A stretch of DNA of 64,000 nt from Paraburkholderia panacisoli (GCF_008369935.1 NZ_VTUZ01000042.1:1-64000); one strand, 5' to 3'; positions 27,057 to 36,098 are shown, counted from the first letter of the stretch. The notes: generated by a model from the sequence alone, not told the origin. Translations and numbers: made by a program.

Positions 27057-28071
27057 GACGTTACACTCCCTTGAATGTGCACGGCGTTGGCCCGTGCTGT
27101 CTGTATCAACGTCGAAAGATGAGCAGACGTTGACCCTCCTTTTGTGACAAGCAGTAACCAGTCGACACCAGTTGCAACACCCCGGTGCCAATGCGCCCGC
27201 TCCGATCGACTAGCGGTTGTCGCGAATGCGCAAGTCTCCTGATCGCTCTGCGACTGCTATACGATCGGGAAAGAACCATCTTCGATGTGCAAGATGTGGC
27301 CTCTCGTGGATCAGTCCTCTCGTCTCAAAGGGCAGCTACTGCTGCGCAATTTGCGGGCCTGACAGCGAACGTTTGTCGTGCCATGGCCAGGTCAATCCAG
27401 AAAGTCTGCTGCGCGGGCATTCCCAGCATATCGGGCGAACCGCGAAGAGAGGGCGATGTGGAATACAGGGATATTGCTCGGTTGCACTAGCAGCAAAAAC
27501 GGTCCACATTTCTATTGCGCAATGCTGAAGGAAGCCTTAAGCGGGTAGGGGTGGTCGAATCCACTGCGGGACCCATGACTCAAATCTATCGGCGAGAAGA
27601 AAAGCCGGCGCGAGGCCGGCGTTAAAGGTCTAGCATCCGAGGCAAGCTAGATCCTGAGAGGAGGTGAGACGCAGGCCCGCATTGACAGTCCTGTGCCGGT
27701 GTGGAGATATGTGCGACTCGATCGGAAGATTGTGACGTGAAATTGCTCGCAGAATCTTAAGGTTTTGTTAAGGAGGGGCGCAGCGTCTGTGCTGATGATC
27801 GGCAACCCATCGGACGGGATGACGCGCCGCAGTTCCTTCATTTTCTCCACTACCGCATCCTTCAGTGCGGGTATGATGCCCACCCTGGAGCGCGATGAAC
27901 CTGCTGTGGGCAATCGCGTGTTCGATTGCAAAATGTGAGTTCCAAGTCATCATGAGTTAGCTTACTCTGCACCTTTCAATAAATAGACCTGATGGCGATT
28001 TATCGGCCAGCCCATTCCAAGCAAAAGTGCAAGGCTCGCGCTGCTGCACCCAACGTCATAGCTACCGCGAA
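27057..28071. other. Long gap with small uncertain open frames
   Basis: About 1 kb with no well-supported gene. It includes the weak zinc-ribbon-like frame at 27217 (listed separately). A GC-rich hairpin lies at about 27604-27619 (GCCGGC, five bases, GCCGGC). A minus-strand frame at about 27647-27931 contains LKDAVVEKMKELRRVIPSDG, which looks protein-like but lacks a clear ribosome site. Reads like decayed DNA. Confidence 0.4.
27217..27528 (+). CDS. Possible zinc-ribbon small protein
   Basis: 103 residues from TTG (or 100 from the ATG at 27226). Residues about 22-48 read LRCARCGLSWISPLVSKG followed by SYCCAICG, which is the CxxC-x17-CxxC spacing of a zinc ribbon. No ribosome site is seen, and the remainder has no recognisable pattern. 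It may be chance, or a remnant of a small regulator. Confidence 0.25.
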   Translation: MSRMRKSPDRSATAIRSGKNHLRCARCGLSWISPLVSKGSYCCAICGPDSERLSCHGQVNPESLLRGHSQHIGRTAKRGRCGIQGYCSVALAAKTVHISIAQC

Positions 28072-28764
28072 ATGAACAACATCGATGCGGTCTTCGAGAG
28101 TTATCTCGCAAGACTGAATTTTTGCCCATTGTGTAACCACGCGATAAACGCCGTATCGAATTTATACACATTCAAGGGGCTGGTGCTCATTCCCGTCTTG
28201 TGGTGGCTATGGTGCCGCGCGGACGAGCGCAGGGAATGGACACGCCAAATCGTTATCGCGACAATCCTGAGCGGCATTTTGGCTCTTTTCATTGGAAGGG
28301 TCCTCGCGGATTTTTTGCCATTCCGCGCGCGACCGATCAACACCCCGGAGTTGCATCAGCACTTCGCATCTATCTTGCACCAGGAGAGCGTGCTGCCGAC
28401 ATGGAGTTCCTTTCCGAGCGATCACGCAATGCTATGGATGTCGGTGGCAGTGGGTATCTTCATCATCTCCCGCAGAGTCGGGGTCCTTGCGCTCCTCTAT
28501 ACCGCGATTTTCATTTGCGTTCCGCGCGCTTACCTCGGTATTCATTACCCGACCGACTTGCTCGCGGGAGCCCTGATCGGGATTGTCATTACCTACGGTA
28601 TGACCCGGGACTCCATCCGAAACCTTTATGCGCCGACTGTGTTGCGATGGATGGAACGCTACCCGGGACTGTCGGCGATGCTTGCATTTGTGCTCTGCCT
28701 GGAATTGGTTACCCAGTTTGACGAATTAAGGCAATTCGCAAGTTCCGTTTATAAGATTCTGTGA
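28072..28764 (+). CDS. PAP2-family membrane phosphatase
   Basis: 230 residues with five to six TM helices. The three PAP2 catalytic motifs are present: the first basic/proline motif at FLPFRARP, the second at WSSFPSDHAM (PSDH in place of PSGH) and the third at RAYLGIHYPTDLLAG, whose histidine and aspartate complete the site. Members remove phosphate from undecaprenyl diphosphate, phosphatidic acid or similar lipids at the outer face of the inner membrane. The ATG at 28072 starts the conserved part; an in-frame ATG at 28027 is possible. Confidence 0.85.
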   Translation: MNNIDAVFESYLARLNFCPLCNHAINAVSNLYTFKGLVLIPVLWWLWCRADERREWTRQIVIATILSGILALFIGRVLADFLPFRARPINTPELHQHFASILHQESVLPTWSSFPSDHAMLWMSVAVGIFIISRRVGVLALLYTAIFICVPRAYLGIHYPTDLLAGALIGIVITYGMTRDSIRNLYAPTVLRWMERYPGLSAMLAFVLCLELVTQFDELRQFASSVYKIL

Positions 28765-28770
28765 GACGTC

Positions 28771-28790
28771 TCAGGCAATTTGCCTTTTTA
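28771..28790 (+). terminator. Weak intrinsic terminator after PAP2 gene
   Basis: AGGCA and TGCCT pair around a three-base loop, followed directly by TTTTTA. The stem is only five bases but sits just past the stop of the phosphatase gene in the right direction. Confidence 0.45.
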
Positions 28791-28899
28791 TGACCCGGTT
28801 CGAAGGCCGCAATCCTTCGAATCCTTTCCTCGTTGCATAAGCTTCTCTTAAGGAGCGGTTGCTAAATTGATGCCGAAGGAGCGGGTACTGGATTCCTTT

Positions 28900-29047
28900 T
28901 CAGACGATCAAGACGCCCGCATGTCGTGCGGCTTCCTTTAGTTCAACAAGCAGCTGATTGGCACCGCTGGCGAAGTTCGGTTCAGCCAGATTTTGTGCCG
29001 AGAGAACTATGCCATGACTACCCTTGTCGGGCCCGGAAGCGATTCTG
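28900..29047 (-). pseudogene. C-terminal gene fragment, family unknown
   Basis: About 48 codons on the minus strand read like genuine protein and end at a TGA at 28900-28902: DKGSHGIVLSAQNLAEPN, then a helix ANQLLVELKEAARHAGVLIV. There is a stop at the 5' side and no start with a ribosome site, so it looks like the remaining tail of a deleted gene. I did not recognise the family. Confidence 0.35.
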
Positions 29048-29059
29048 GGCCTTCTTTTT
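29030..29059 (+). terminator. Intrinsic terminator-like hairpin
   Basis: GGCCC and GGGCC pair, with GGA/TTC extending the stem inside, followed by TTCTTTTT on the + strand. No + strand gene ends directly before it, so it may terminate a small RNA or a read-through transcript from the phosphatase gene. Confidence 0.55.
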
Positions 29060-29272
29060 CATGTGGGACGCGTACGCGTGAGGTATGTCGAAACGCAGAC
29101 ACAGGCGGATGCGTTTCATAAGGGGATACTTCGAGTGCCATAGAGAATCTATATTCTAAAGCCATGTATCCGTAAGCATCGCTCATCGTTGGTTGCAGGT
29201 CGAGGGGAGCGGCTTTTTTAATCGAATGCTGCGCCGGGCTCTATCGCCTACAGTCTGGTAGACAGGAATAAG

Positions 29273-29962
29273 ATGGCGGACAAACATACTTCGAGCAAGT
29301 TTGATGGCGACCTCGAACAGCTCTCAACCCGGTTATTCGGAATGGGCGGTCTCGTCGAGTCGCAGATTTCACGCGTGATGGAGGCAATGATTTCGTTCGA
29401 CCTGGAACTTGTTGAGCAAGTCCTCGACGGCGAACGTCGACTCAATCAGATGGAAACTGAAATCGACGAAGAAATTAGCAACATCATTGCACGTCGGCAG
29501 CCGGCCGCCCGGGACCTGCGCCTACTGATGGCCACTTCAAAGTGTGTCACCAACCTCGAACGGGCGGGAGACGAGGCTCGGAAGATTGCGAAGCAGACAC
29601 GCCGTATCGCCATGGATACAGCGGCCCGAAGAATCAACATTTCTGAAATCATGGCCTCCGGCGAAATGGCTTTAGACATTCTTCGCAGAGCGCTGGATGC
29701 ATTTGCGCGGATGGATACCGTTGCAGCAGCACAGATCATCAAGGATGACGAGGCCATCGACAATGAGTTCCGAGCCTTCGTGCGCAAGCTCGTGACGTAC
29801 ATGATGGAAGACACTCGGGCAATTTCGACTGGACTGGATCACCTGTTCATTGCGAAGGCCATCGAGCGTATTGGGGACCACGCGACCAATATCGCCGAGA
29901 CCGTTGTGTATGTGGTTAGTGGCACCGACGTTCGTCATGTACCCCGAGACCAGCTTGGATGA
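29273..29962 (+). CDS. phoU: PhoU phosphate-signalling protein (orphan)
   Basis: 229 residues with the two three-helix PhoU repeats. The metal-binding motifs are at ERAGDEARKIAKQ (about residue 96) and ERIGDHATNIAET (about residue 200). PhoU links the Pst transporter with the PhoR kinase to keep the phosphate regulon off. Here it stands alone, with no pst or phoBR genes near it, so it may be an additional copy besides the one in the main pst operon. Confidence 0.92.
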   Translation: MADKHTSSKFDGDLEQLSTRLFGMGGLVESQISRVMEAMISFDLELVEQVLDGERRLNQMETEIDEEISNIIARRQPAARDLRLLMATSKCVTNLERAGDEARKIAKQTRRIAMDTAARRINISEIMASGEMALDILRRALDAFARMDTVAAAQIIKDDEAIDNEFRAFVRKLVTYMMEDTRAISTGLDHLFIAKAIERIGDHATNIAETVVYVVSGTDVRHVPRDQLG

Positions 29963-30608
29963 GACGCCTCTGGCAACTGAGACCGTGACAAGGAGAGGCG
30001 ACGGGCGCCTCTTTGTGGTTGTCGAGGTATTTGGAGCCTATACAACGTTGCTCGACCGGCGCAACGTTCGCTTCTACATTCCTCCAGAAAGCGCTCTTTC
30101 GGCGTAGTCGTCCGCCGATAGCCAGAGCACGCAGAGGTAGCAAAACTAAACGCGTTTGCTTGTCAACATCACGCGCCGCACGACAGACGGAGTCGAAGCA
30201 AACGTCTATGTGTAACTTGGGAAACCAGCGGTTACCGTCGTTGCTATAGGCAATGCTTCTGTGCACCATATGCGTCATATCCGAAAAACTCAATCTGAAT
30301 TTGGAGTCGTTAAGCTTGCATTCAGCTGTTCCGGCTAGACTTCACTGATGTTGAAGAGGCCCTACGGTTCGATCGGCAGTATGGTTACCTGGCGTAAGCG
30401 CATGCAGAGGCGGCTGCCAAGTGATCAAGTGAGGGGCAAACGGCTTGCAGAGCTCAATATATTGCCAGCCGAACCGGCGCGACATCCTGCGCTTTTCTAG
30501 TGTCCTGAATGACGGAATAGAGAAGGGGGGGCGAGCGATGCCGCTCATTGCGAGTAGTACACACAAATGTGGCGGAGTGCTCTACTCGATTCATGGAGGT
30601 ACAAGACA
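29963..30608. other. Intergenic gap
   Basis: About 646 bases with no gene I can support on either strand. Base composition is closer to even than in neighbouring genes, and short open frames lack ribosome sites. It looks like non-coding or eroded DNA. Confidence 0.5.
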
Positions 30609-30998
30609 GTGAGGAGCCCAGCTTGGCTTCGAATCCTGCTGATTCCGAGCGCCGATGACAGCCCATTTTTCAGTGACGAGTTCCAGGCCAACCTACGGGC
30701 ATTTTTCCAGACGCTGGATGCCGCGGACATCCAGGTCAGTTCTGTCGCCTTGAACATGGACATTGTCGACGCTCGCAGGCCCCTAATGGGCGAATTCGTT
30801 TTTTCTCTGGCCCAAGTAGGGCCGGCACTAAGCGCCGCTCTCGGGGCGTGGTTAGAGGCGAATGCCGGCCGGAAACTACGTCTGAAAATAATTGGTGTTG
30901 AATTCGAAGCCAACACGATGACGCAGCTAGTCCAGGTGCTGGATAAGGCAATCGCGCTGAGAGAACAACGGGTGAAGCCAGCAGGCTGCGACAAATGA
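30609..30998 (+). CDS. EACC1-like effector-associated component
   Basis: 129 residues from GTG at 30609, chosen because GGAGG lies nine bases upstream. The order strand (WLRILLIPSADDS), helix (ANLRAFFQTLDA), strand, a conserved MGEFVFSLAQ turn, a long helix ending in WLEANAG, a strand (LRLKIIGVEFE) and a last helix (TQLVQVLDKAIAL) resembles effector-associated constant component 1. In that family a G-x-G/MGE loop precedes an LxxWL helix. EACC1 proteins sit next to effector genes in NTP-dependent conflict systems. No effector is next to this one. Recognition rests on pattern only. Confidence 0.5.
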   Translation: MRSPAWLRILLIPSADDSPFFSDEFQANLRAFFQTLDAADIQVSSVALNMDIVDARRPLMGEFVFSLAQVGPALSAALGAWLEANAGRKLRLKIIGVEFEANTMTQLVQVLDKAIALREQRVKPAGCDK

Positions 30999-30999
30999 A

Positions 31000-31490
31000 C
31001 CGCAATGCCGTTCGGGCTCGGGCACGCCGGCTCGGCTTCGTCACATCGGCAAGCACACGCGAGTCTGCGTTTGAAGGCGATCCGCAACCCGTACAAGTCG
31101 ACACGAGCGTCTGCACAAAATCGACAGACGTCTCCACTGCCAGCGGGTGTCCGTTGGGCAAGACGAGCGTGAGGTTGTCAAAGCGGTACGTCCAAGTGGA
31201 GAGTTCGGCCGTTGGTGTACGGTCGCGGCAATTCCTATGTCTGCAAAGCCGTCCTGCACGTCTCGCGCGATCTCGGCACTAATACGTGCTTCTACGTCAA
31301 CGTGGACGGCCGGATTTTCCTTCAGGAACCAGGACAGCGCCTTGGGAAGAAATTCAATCATTGAAGAGACATTCGCAAGCACACGCACGTGCCCGCGCGC
31401 GCCGGTTGAGTACTCGCTCGATTCCGCCTGTCGGCCTTCGTGACCTTTCACGATCAGGCGTGCGTGCTTGACCAGAGCATCGGTTGCAAT
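31000..31490 (-). pseudogene. LysR regulator remnant, truncated and frameshifted
   Basis: On the minus strand, the linker helix (ALVKHARLIVKGHEG) and start of a LysR substrate-binding domain are readable from about 31488 (ARGHVRVLANVSSMIEFLP, FADIGIAATVHQ). The frame then shifts near 31190 to continue as YRFDNLTLVLPNGHPLA and shifts again near 31080. The DNA-binding N-terminus and the last third are missing. The 5' edge is fused to the end of the HMGL-like gene at about 31488, a deletion scar. It is not expected to be functional. Confidence 0.75.
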
Positions 31491-32413
31491 TGAAATTCAT
31501 CAGGTACCCCCGAGCGGGCGACGAATCCTTCGAGCGCTCGTTGTCCGAATGTTCGGTTCAATACCGTCCGGCAGCCCATCAGTTTGCGCAGATCGATCCC
31601 GGTCCGATAGCCCATGCTCTCCAGCATGAAGACCAGGTCCTCTGTCACGACATTGCCCGACGCGCTCTTCGGGCCGTCCGCGCCACCGAGTCCCGCGAGG
31701 GAAGAGTCGAATGAGTGGATACCACATTGCAACGCCGCCACGACGTTGGCGAGGCCGAGGCCACATGTGTTGTGAAAATGGGCTGTCTTCAGTTTGTCGC
31801 TGCAAAATGGCCGAAGGATCTCGATCAGGTCGACGACTTTGTCCGGTGTGGCCAGCCCAGTCGTGTCGGCGAGGGCCAGTTCGTCACACCCGGCGTCGAC
31901 CGCCTGGAGCGCGACATCACAGACTTCGACGTGCGGTACCGCGCCCTTGTACGCGCAGCCCAGTGCGGTCGCTAACGCGGCGACGACTTTCGTCGAACGG
32001 GTTCCATCTGTCCTGTCGCGCAGTTCACGGATCTTGCGAAACTCTTCGATCATCTCGCGGGGCGTGCGTCGAACATTGCTGAGACTGTGCAGCGCACTGG
32101 CGGAGATTGGAGCGACAATCCGGTGTACTCCGCAGGCCAATGCGGCTCGCGCCCCCGCCTCATCTGTCGCGACCGCTGTGATGACAAGGCCATCATGGCG
32201 GCGGGCGTGGGCTACGAGTTCTGCGCCATCAATGAGTTGCGGCAGCGTGGCCAGTACCCCGAACGACGCGAGCTCCATATGACGCACCCCCGCCGCGTAT
32301 GCGGTGTCGATCCAATGCTTTTTGTCGCCTGTTGGCATGATGCTGGACAATCGTTGCAAGCCATCCCGCAGACCGACTTCCTGAACCACGACCTCATCAT
32401 GTTCGTTTCCCAT
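31454..32413 (-). CDS. HMG-CoA-lyase-like protein, 3' end altered
   Basis: 319 residues from ATG at 32413 (AGGAG upstream). It is a DRE-TIM/HMGL barrel: EVGLRDGLQ at about 14-22 supplies catalytic Arg and Asp, and AHFHNTCGLGLANV near 210-223 the metal-binding histidines; a GGADGPKSASGN loop follows. Members split 3-hydroxy-3-methylglutaryl-CoA or related acyl-CoAs. The final ten residues (QPMLWSSTHA) are read from out-of-frame LysR sequence, so the native C-terminus is lost. It may still fold. It is a paralogue of the gene at 37255. Confidence 0.82.
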   Translation of the reverse strand: MGNEHDEVVVQEVGLRDGLQRLSSIMPTGDKKHWIDTAYAAGVRHMELASFGVLATLPQLIDGAELVAHARRHDGLVITAVATDEAGARAALACGVHRIVAPISASALHSLSNVRRTPREMIEEFRKIRELRDRTDGTRSTKVVAALATALGCAYKGAVPHVEVCDVALQAVDAGCDELALADTTGLATPDKVVDLIEILRPFCSDKLKTAHFHNTCGLGLANVVAALQCGIHSFDSSLAGLGGADGPKSASGNVVTEDLVFMLESMGYRTGIDLRKLMGCRTVLNRTFGQRALEGFVARSGVPDEFQLQPMLWSSTHA

Positions 32414-32500
32414 GATTGGGCTCCTACGTTGCAGATTCTCACGGTAAGGCGCGCAGTGCGCCGCTGCACTGCGCGCGATGCCCGCCGGTGCCAATATCGG

Positions 32501-32800
32501 TTAGACAGAAACCCGGTGCGCAGCGAGCGGCATCGGCACAGGCACAACAAAGGCAGTAAGCACGCGGTTCAGCCCCATGCCGAGCCCCGCAAATGCGGCC
32601 ATTTCCTCACTGACCTGAAAGGCCCTGGCCGAGCCGATGCCGTGCGACGCGACGTCAGGAGCGAATCCGCGAACGGCCGGCTCTTCGGTGCGAAGCATGG
32701 TCAGAATCGATCGCGCGAAGACGGCCCTGAAGATCCCCGTGGAAATGACAAGGACCGCGGTCAAATGCAGTGACAAAGCGATGTCGGCCTCACTGCGGCA
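32501..32800 (-). pseudogene. LrgB C-terminal remnant
   Basis: About 100 codons on the minus strand match the C-terminal half of LrgB (murein hydrolase exporter partner): LTAVLVISTGIFRAVF, then FAPDVASHGIGSARAFQV and AAFAGLGMGLNRVLTAFVVP. The N-terminal half is absent. The frame runs on upstream without family similarity, and lrgA is absent. It is a broken gene between the MFS and HMGL-like genes. Confidence 0.75.
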
Positions 32801-32888
32801 GCGCACCAGGCAACGCCTCCGATTCGAAACTGTTGCCGAAGCCCGATTGATGAGTGGTCGTCGCCAGATCCTTCGATACTGGAAGCGT

Positions 32889-34328
32889 TCAGTGGTTGAT
32901 TTCTTCAAGCCGTAGCCCGTTGGTCTTGGGACCGAACGCACCGATCGAGATCATCACCACCACCATGCACGCGGTAATGCCGGCGAACACCCCAGTCACG
33001 CCGAAGTCGCGCAACAGGAAGGCGATAAGAAAACCTGACATCATTGCGCCGACCCGGCTCGCCGAATACACGATGCCGTTGGCGCGGCAGCGCACAGCGG
33101 TGGGGAACAACTCCGACTGGTACGCGTGGTAGCACACGGAGATCGTTTGCCCGGCGAGGCTGATCAATACGCCTAGCACGATGAGTGGCACGACTGATCT
33201 CAACTGTCCAAAGAGCAGCCCGAACACCACGACTGCGAACGCGGCGCCGACAATCAGCCATTTGCGCTGCACCTTGTCCGCATACAGCATGGCAATCATC
33301 GGGCCAACAGGCAGCGCGATCGCAATCACGAACGAATACAGCAGGCTCTTCGTGACGGTGATACCTTGCCCGATCAACAGCGTCGGCACCCAGTTGGCAA
33401 AGCCGTAGTAGCCAATCGCCTGACAGAAATTGAACACGACGAGCATGATCAACCGGCTGCGATAGGGCGGCTGCAAAAGCTCGGCGAGCGAAGCACGACG
33501 ATGGGCCGGCTGCTCGACAGCAGGTGCAGGCGGGGGCAGAGGACGACCCGACTGCTGTACGGCTTTCGCCTCCATTTTCTCGACAATGCGTTCGGCTTTC
33601 TCCTCGCGGCCATGCGACGCGAGCCACCGCGGGCTTTCCGGCACGGCACGGCGAATGAACCAGACGAACACGGCGCCGATCGAACCGATGAGCACCACGC
33701 AACGCCAGCCGTCGAGGCCGAACACGGTCGTCGGCACCAGCCAGAACGAGAGGATCGCGGCCACCGGCGCAGCGGCGAACATGATCATCTGGTTGAAGGC
33801 CATCGCCCGGCCTCGCATATGCTGGGGGACAAGCTCGGTGACGTAGCTGTCGATCGTCACGATCTCGATGCCCACACCGATGCCGGTGATGAAGCGCCAC
33901 AGAACCACACCTTCGGCCGTGGTCTGAAATGCCATGATGGCCGAGCCGATGGAATACCAGAGCAGGGAGAACGTGAACACGGCGCGGCGCCCGTAGCGAT
34001 CAGGCAGCCAACCGAACCCGAACGTCCCGACGAAGAGGCCCGCGAACGTGGCCGCGATGAAGCCGGCGATCCCCTGAAAGCCGAAAAATGCTTGGGTGGT
34101 CGTCTGCAGCAGGCCGCTTTTAGCCATGCCCGGCGCGATATAACCCGTGAATATAAGGTCGTAGACTTCGAAGAATCCGCCGAGCGATATGAGGAACACC
34201 AGCATCCAGATATAGCCTGTAGCGGGTAGGCGGTCCATCCGCGCCGAAAGCACCGCAGCGGTACGTGCCTGCGTTCGGGCATCGGATGCCGCGACCGGCG
34301 GAATTTCCGTAGTGATGACGCGTTGCAT
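32889..34328 (-). CDS. MFS metabolite:proton symporter
   Basis: 479 residues, 12 TM helices, of the sugar porter/NiaP-like branch. The MFS loop motif is at about 101-112 (GWLPDRYGRRAVF), and VPESPRWLASHGREEKA follows TM6. A Pro-rich cytoplasmic loop (GRPLPPPAPAVEQPA) comes before TM7. It probably imports an organic or aromatic acid for the operon it closes (start 101 bases after hppD). The substrate is not shown by sequence. Confidence 0.88.
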   Translation of the reverse strand: MQRVITTEIPPVAASDARTQARTAAVLSARMDRLPATGYIWMLVFLISLGGFFEVYDLIFTGYIAPGMAKSGLLQTTTQAFFGFQGIAGFIAATFAGLFVGTFGFGWLPDRYGRRAVFTFSLLWYSIGSAIMAFQTTAEGVVLWRFITGIGVGIEIVTIDSYVTELVPQHMRGRAMAFNQMIMFAAAPVAAILSFWLVPTTVFGLDGWRCVVLIGSIGAVFVWFIRRAVPESPRWLASHGREEKAERIVEKMEAKAVQQSGRPLPPPAPAVEQPAHRRASLAELLQPPYRSRLIMLVVFNFCQAIGYYGFANWVPTLLIGQGITVTKSLLYSFVIAIALPVGPMIAMLYADKVQRKWLIVGAAFAVVVFGLLFGQLRSVVPLIVLGVLISLAGQTISVCYHAYQSELFPTAVRCRANGIVYSASRVGAMMSGFLIAFLLRDFGVTGVFAGITACMVVVMISIGAFGPKTNGLRLEEINH

Positions 34329-34429
34329 GAGTGTCTCCTTGATATGTCCCGTGGCCGTGTTGTTTTTAGAAAGCCTGATGGGAATTGCGTCGCCGGATTC
34401 CGCTTAAGAAGTACCGGCGAATTCACGAA

Positions 34430-35506
34430 CTATTCCCGCGCAAGCACTCCACGGCGAACCTGATCGCGTTCGATCGACTGGAACAGCGCTTTGAAATTGC
34501 CTTCGCCAAATCCGTCGTCGCCCTTGCGTTGAATGAATTCGAAGAACACCGGACCGAGCAGCGTGTCCGAGAAAATCTGCAACAGCAGCCGAGGTTGGTC
34601 TCCCGAGGTATTGCCGTCGAGCAGGATGCCGCGAGTCTGCAGTTCCGCCACCGGCTGGCCGTGCCCAGGAAGCCGCTCTTCGAGCATCTCGTAGTAGGTT
34701 TCACCCGGCGCCGTCATGAGCGGCACACCGGCCATGACGAGGCTGTCGATCGTCGCCAGCAGGTCGTCGCTCAGCAGCGCGACGTGCTGGATGCCTTCGC
34801 CGTTGAACTTCATCAGGAACTCTTCGATCTGCCCGGCGCCCTTCGACGATTCTTCGTTCAGCGGGATGCGGATCTTGCCGTCGGGCGCCGTCATCGCTTT
34901 CGAGGTCAGGCCGGTGTATTCACCGGAGATGTCGAAGTAGCGGATTTCACGGAAGTTGAACAGGCGCTCGTAAAAGCTCGCCCAGAACGACATACGGCCG
35001 CGATAGACGTTGTGTGTCAGATGATCGACAAGCTTCAGTCCGTGCCCGACCGGATGGCGATCCACCCCTTCGACAAACTCGAAGTCGATGTCGTAGATGG
35101 ATTTGCCGTCTTCGAAACGGTCGATCAGATAGAGCGGTGCGCCGCCGATACCCTTGATTGCGGGCAGGCGCAATTCCATCGGACCGGTGGCCATCTCCAC
35201 GGGCTGTGCGCCGAGTTCCAGCGCGCGGTTGTAGGCCTTGTGGGAATCCTTCACCCGGAACGCAAGACCGCAAGCCGACGGGCCATGTTCAGCGGCAAAA
35301 TAGGCCGCCGGGCTCTTCGGCTCCCTGTTGACGATGAAGTTGATATCACCCTGCCGATACAGCACCACGTCCTTCGACCGGTGACGCGCGACCAGCGTAA
35401 AGCCAAGCTTCTCGAACACGGGTTCCAGCGTATTGGGGGTGGGCGAAGCGAATTCGACGAATTCGAATCCCATCAGGCCCATTGGGTTCTCAAACAGATC
35501 AGCCAT
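34430..35506 (-). CDS. hpd: 4-Hydroxyphenylpyruvate dioxygenase
   Basis: 358 residues from ATG at 35506 (GGAG upstream; an earlier GTG is in frame). It converts 4-hydroxyphenylpyruvate to homogentisate using Fe(II) and O2. The metal ligands are in LVDHLTHNV, EGIQHVALLS and FFEFIQRKGDD, and the C-terminal GFGEGNFKALFQSIERDQ helix that closes the active site is intact. The sequence is strikingly close to the Pseudomonas-type enzyme (MADLFENPMGLMGFEF start). No homogentisate dioxygenase or maleylacetoacetate genes are nearby. Third or fourth gene of a LysR-facing operon. Confidence 0.95.
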   Translation of the reverse strand: MADLFENPMGLMGFEFVEFASPTPNTLEPVFEKLGFTLVARHRSKDVVLYRQGDINFIVNREPKSPAAYFAAEHGPSACGLAFRVKDSHKAYNRALELGAQPVEMATGPMELRLPAIKGIGGAPLYLIDRFEDGKSIYDIDFEFVEGVDRHPVGHGLKLVDHLTHNVYRGRMSFWASFYERLFNFREIRYFDISGEYTGLTSKAMTAPDGKIRIPLNEESSKGAGQIEEFLMKFNGEGIQHVALLSDDLLATIDSLVMAGVPLMTAPGETYYEMLEERLPGHGQPVAELQTRGILLDGNTSGDQPRLLLQIFSDTLLGPVFFEFIQRKGDDGFGEGNFKALFQSIERDQVRRGVLARE

Positions 35507-35550
35507 GACAAGCTCCACGATTCAGGAAAACATTGATCTCAGGTCTACGC

Positions 35551-36075
35551 TCAGCCGATGTGGCGAAGTTCGCCGCGATACAGTTCGGCACGCCGTGCAT
35601 AGTCGGCAGCGCTTTCGTCAAGACGCGCCACGTCTTCATCGCTCAGTTCGCGCGCCACGTTCGCGGGCGCGCCGAGAATCAGCGACCGGTCGGGGAAGCT
35701 CTTGCCCTCGGTGACGATCGCACCTGCTGCCACCAGACAGTTCTTGCCGATGACCGCGCAATTCAGCACCACTGCCTGGATGCCGATCAGCGATCCTTCG
35801 CCGACCGTGCAACCGTGCAGCATCGCCTGATGGCCGATCGTCACATTGCCGGCGATATCGAGCGGAAAGCCCGGGTCGGTGTGCAGTACCGCGCCTTCCT
35901 GAACATTGCTGCCAGCGCCGATCTTCACGGGTTCGTTGTCGGCGCGGATCACGGCGCCGAACCAGACGCTCGTGCGTTCGCCGAGTTCGACGCGGCCGAC
36001 CAGCGTGGCTTGAGAAGCAACCCAGGCGCTGCCTGCGATTTGCGGCGCGTTGCCGCTAATGCTGTAGATAGTCAT
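35551..36075 (-). CDS. Gamma-carbonic-anhydrase-like protein
   Basis: 174 residues from ATG at 36075; an in-frame TTG 27 bases earlier is possible. A left-handed beta-helix of hexapeptide repeats is seen (SVWFGAVIRAD, VTIGHQAMLHGC, SLIGIQAVVLN). Zinc-ligand histidines lie in AVLHTD and in GHQAMLHG, as in YrdA/PaaY/CaiE. Members are often thioesterases or cofactor-dependent accessories in CoA pathways, and some hydrate CO2. It is 23 bases after the CoA-transferase and 44 before hpd. Confidence 0.88.
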   Translation of the reverse strand: MTIYSISGNAPQIAGSAWVASQATLVGRVELGERTSVWFGAVIRADNEPVKIGAGSNVQEGAVLHTDPGFPLDIAGNVTIGHQAMLHGCTVGEGSLIGIQAVVLNCAVIGKNCLVAAGAIVTEGKSFPDRSLILGAPANVARELSDEDVARLDESAADYARRAELYRGELRHIG

Positions 36076-36098
36076 GAACTCAGGTTGCAAAAAGTGAC

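Larger units (their letters stand above)
28765..29272. other. Gap with gene fragment and terminators
   Basis: About 500 bases before phoU. It holds the two terminator-like hairpins listed at 28771 and 29030, and a minus-strand coding-like fragment listed at 28900. A purine-rich leader runs up to the phoU start. No complete gene is supported. Confidence 0.45.

Noticed and set aside
30995..31282. 95-codon + strand frame after the EACC1-like gene
   Set aside because: It is the complement of the LysR remnant and has no ribosome site.
34430..35506. Alternative identity as hydroxymandelate synthase or ketoisocaproate dioxygenase
   Set aside because: Overall sequence and C-terminal GFGEGNFKALF helix fit true HPPD of the Pseudomonas type.
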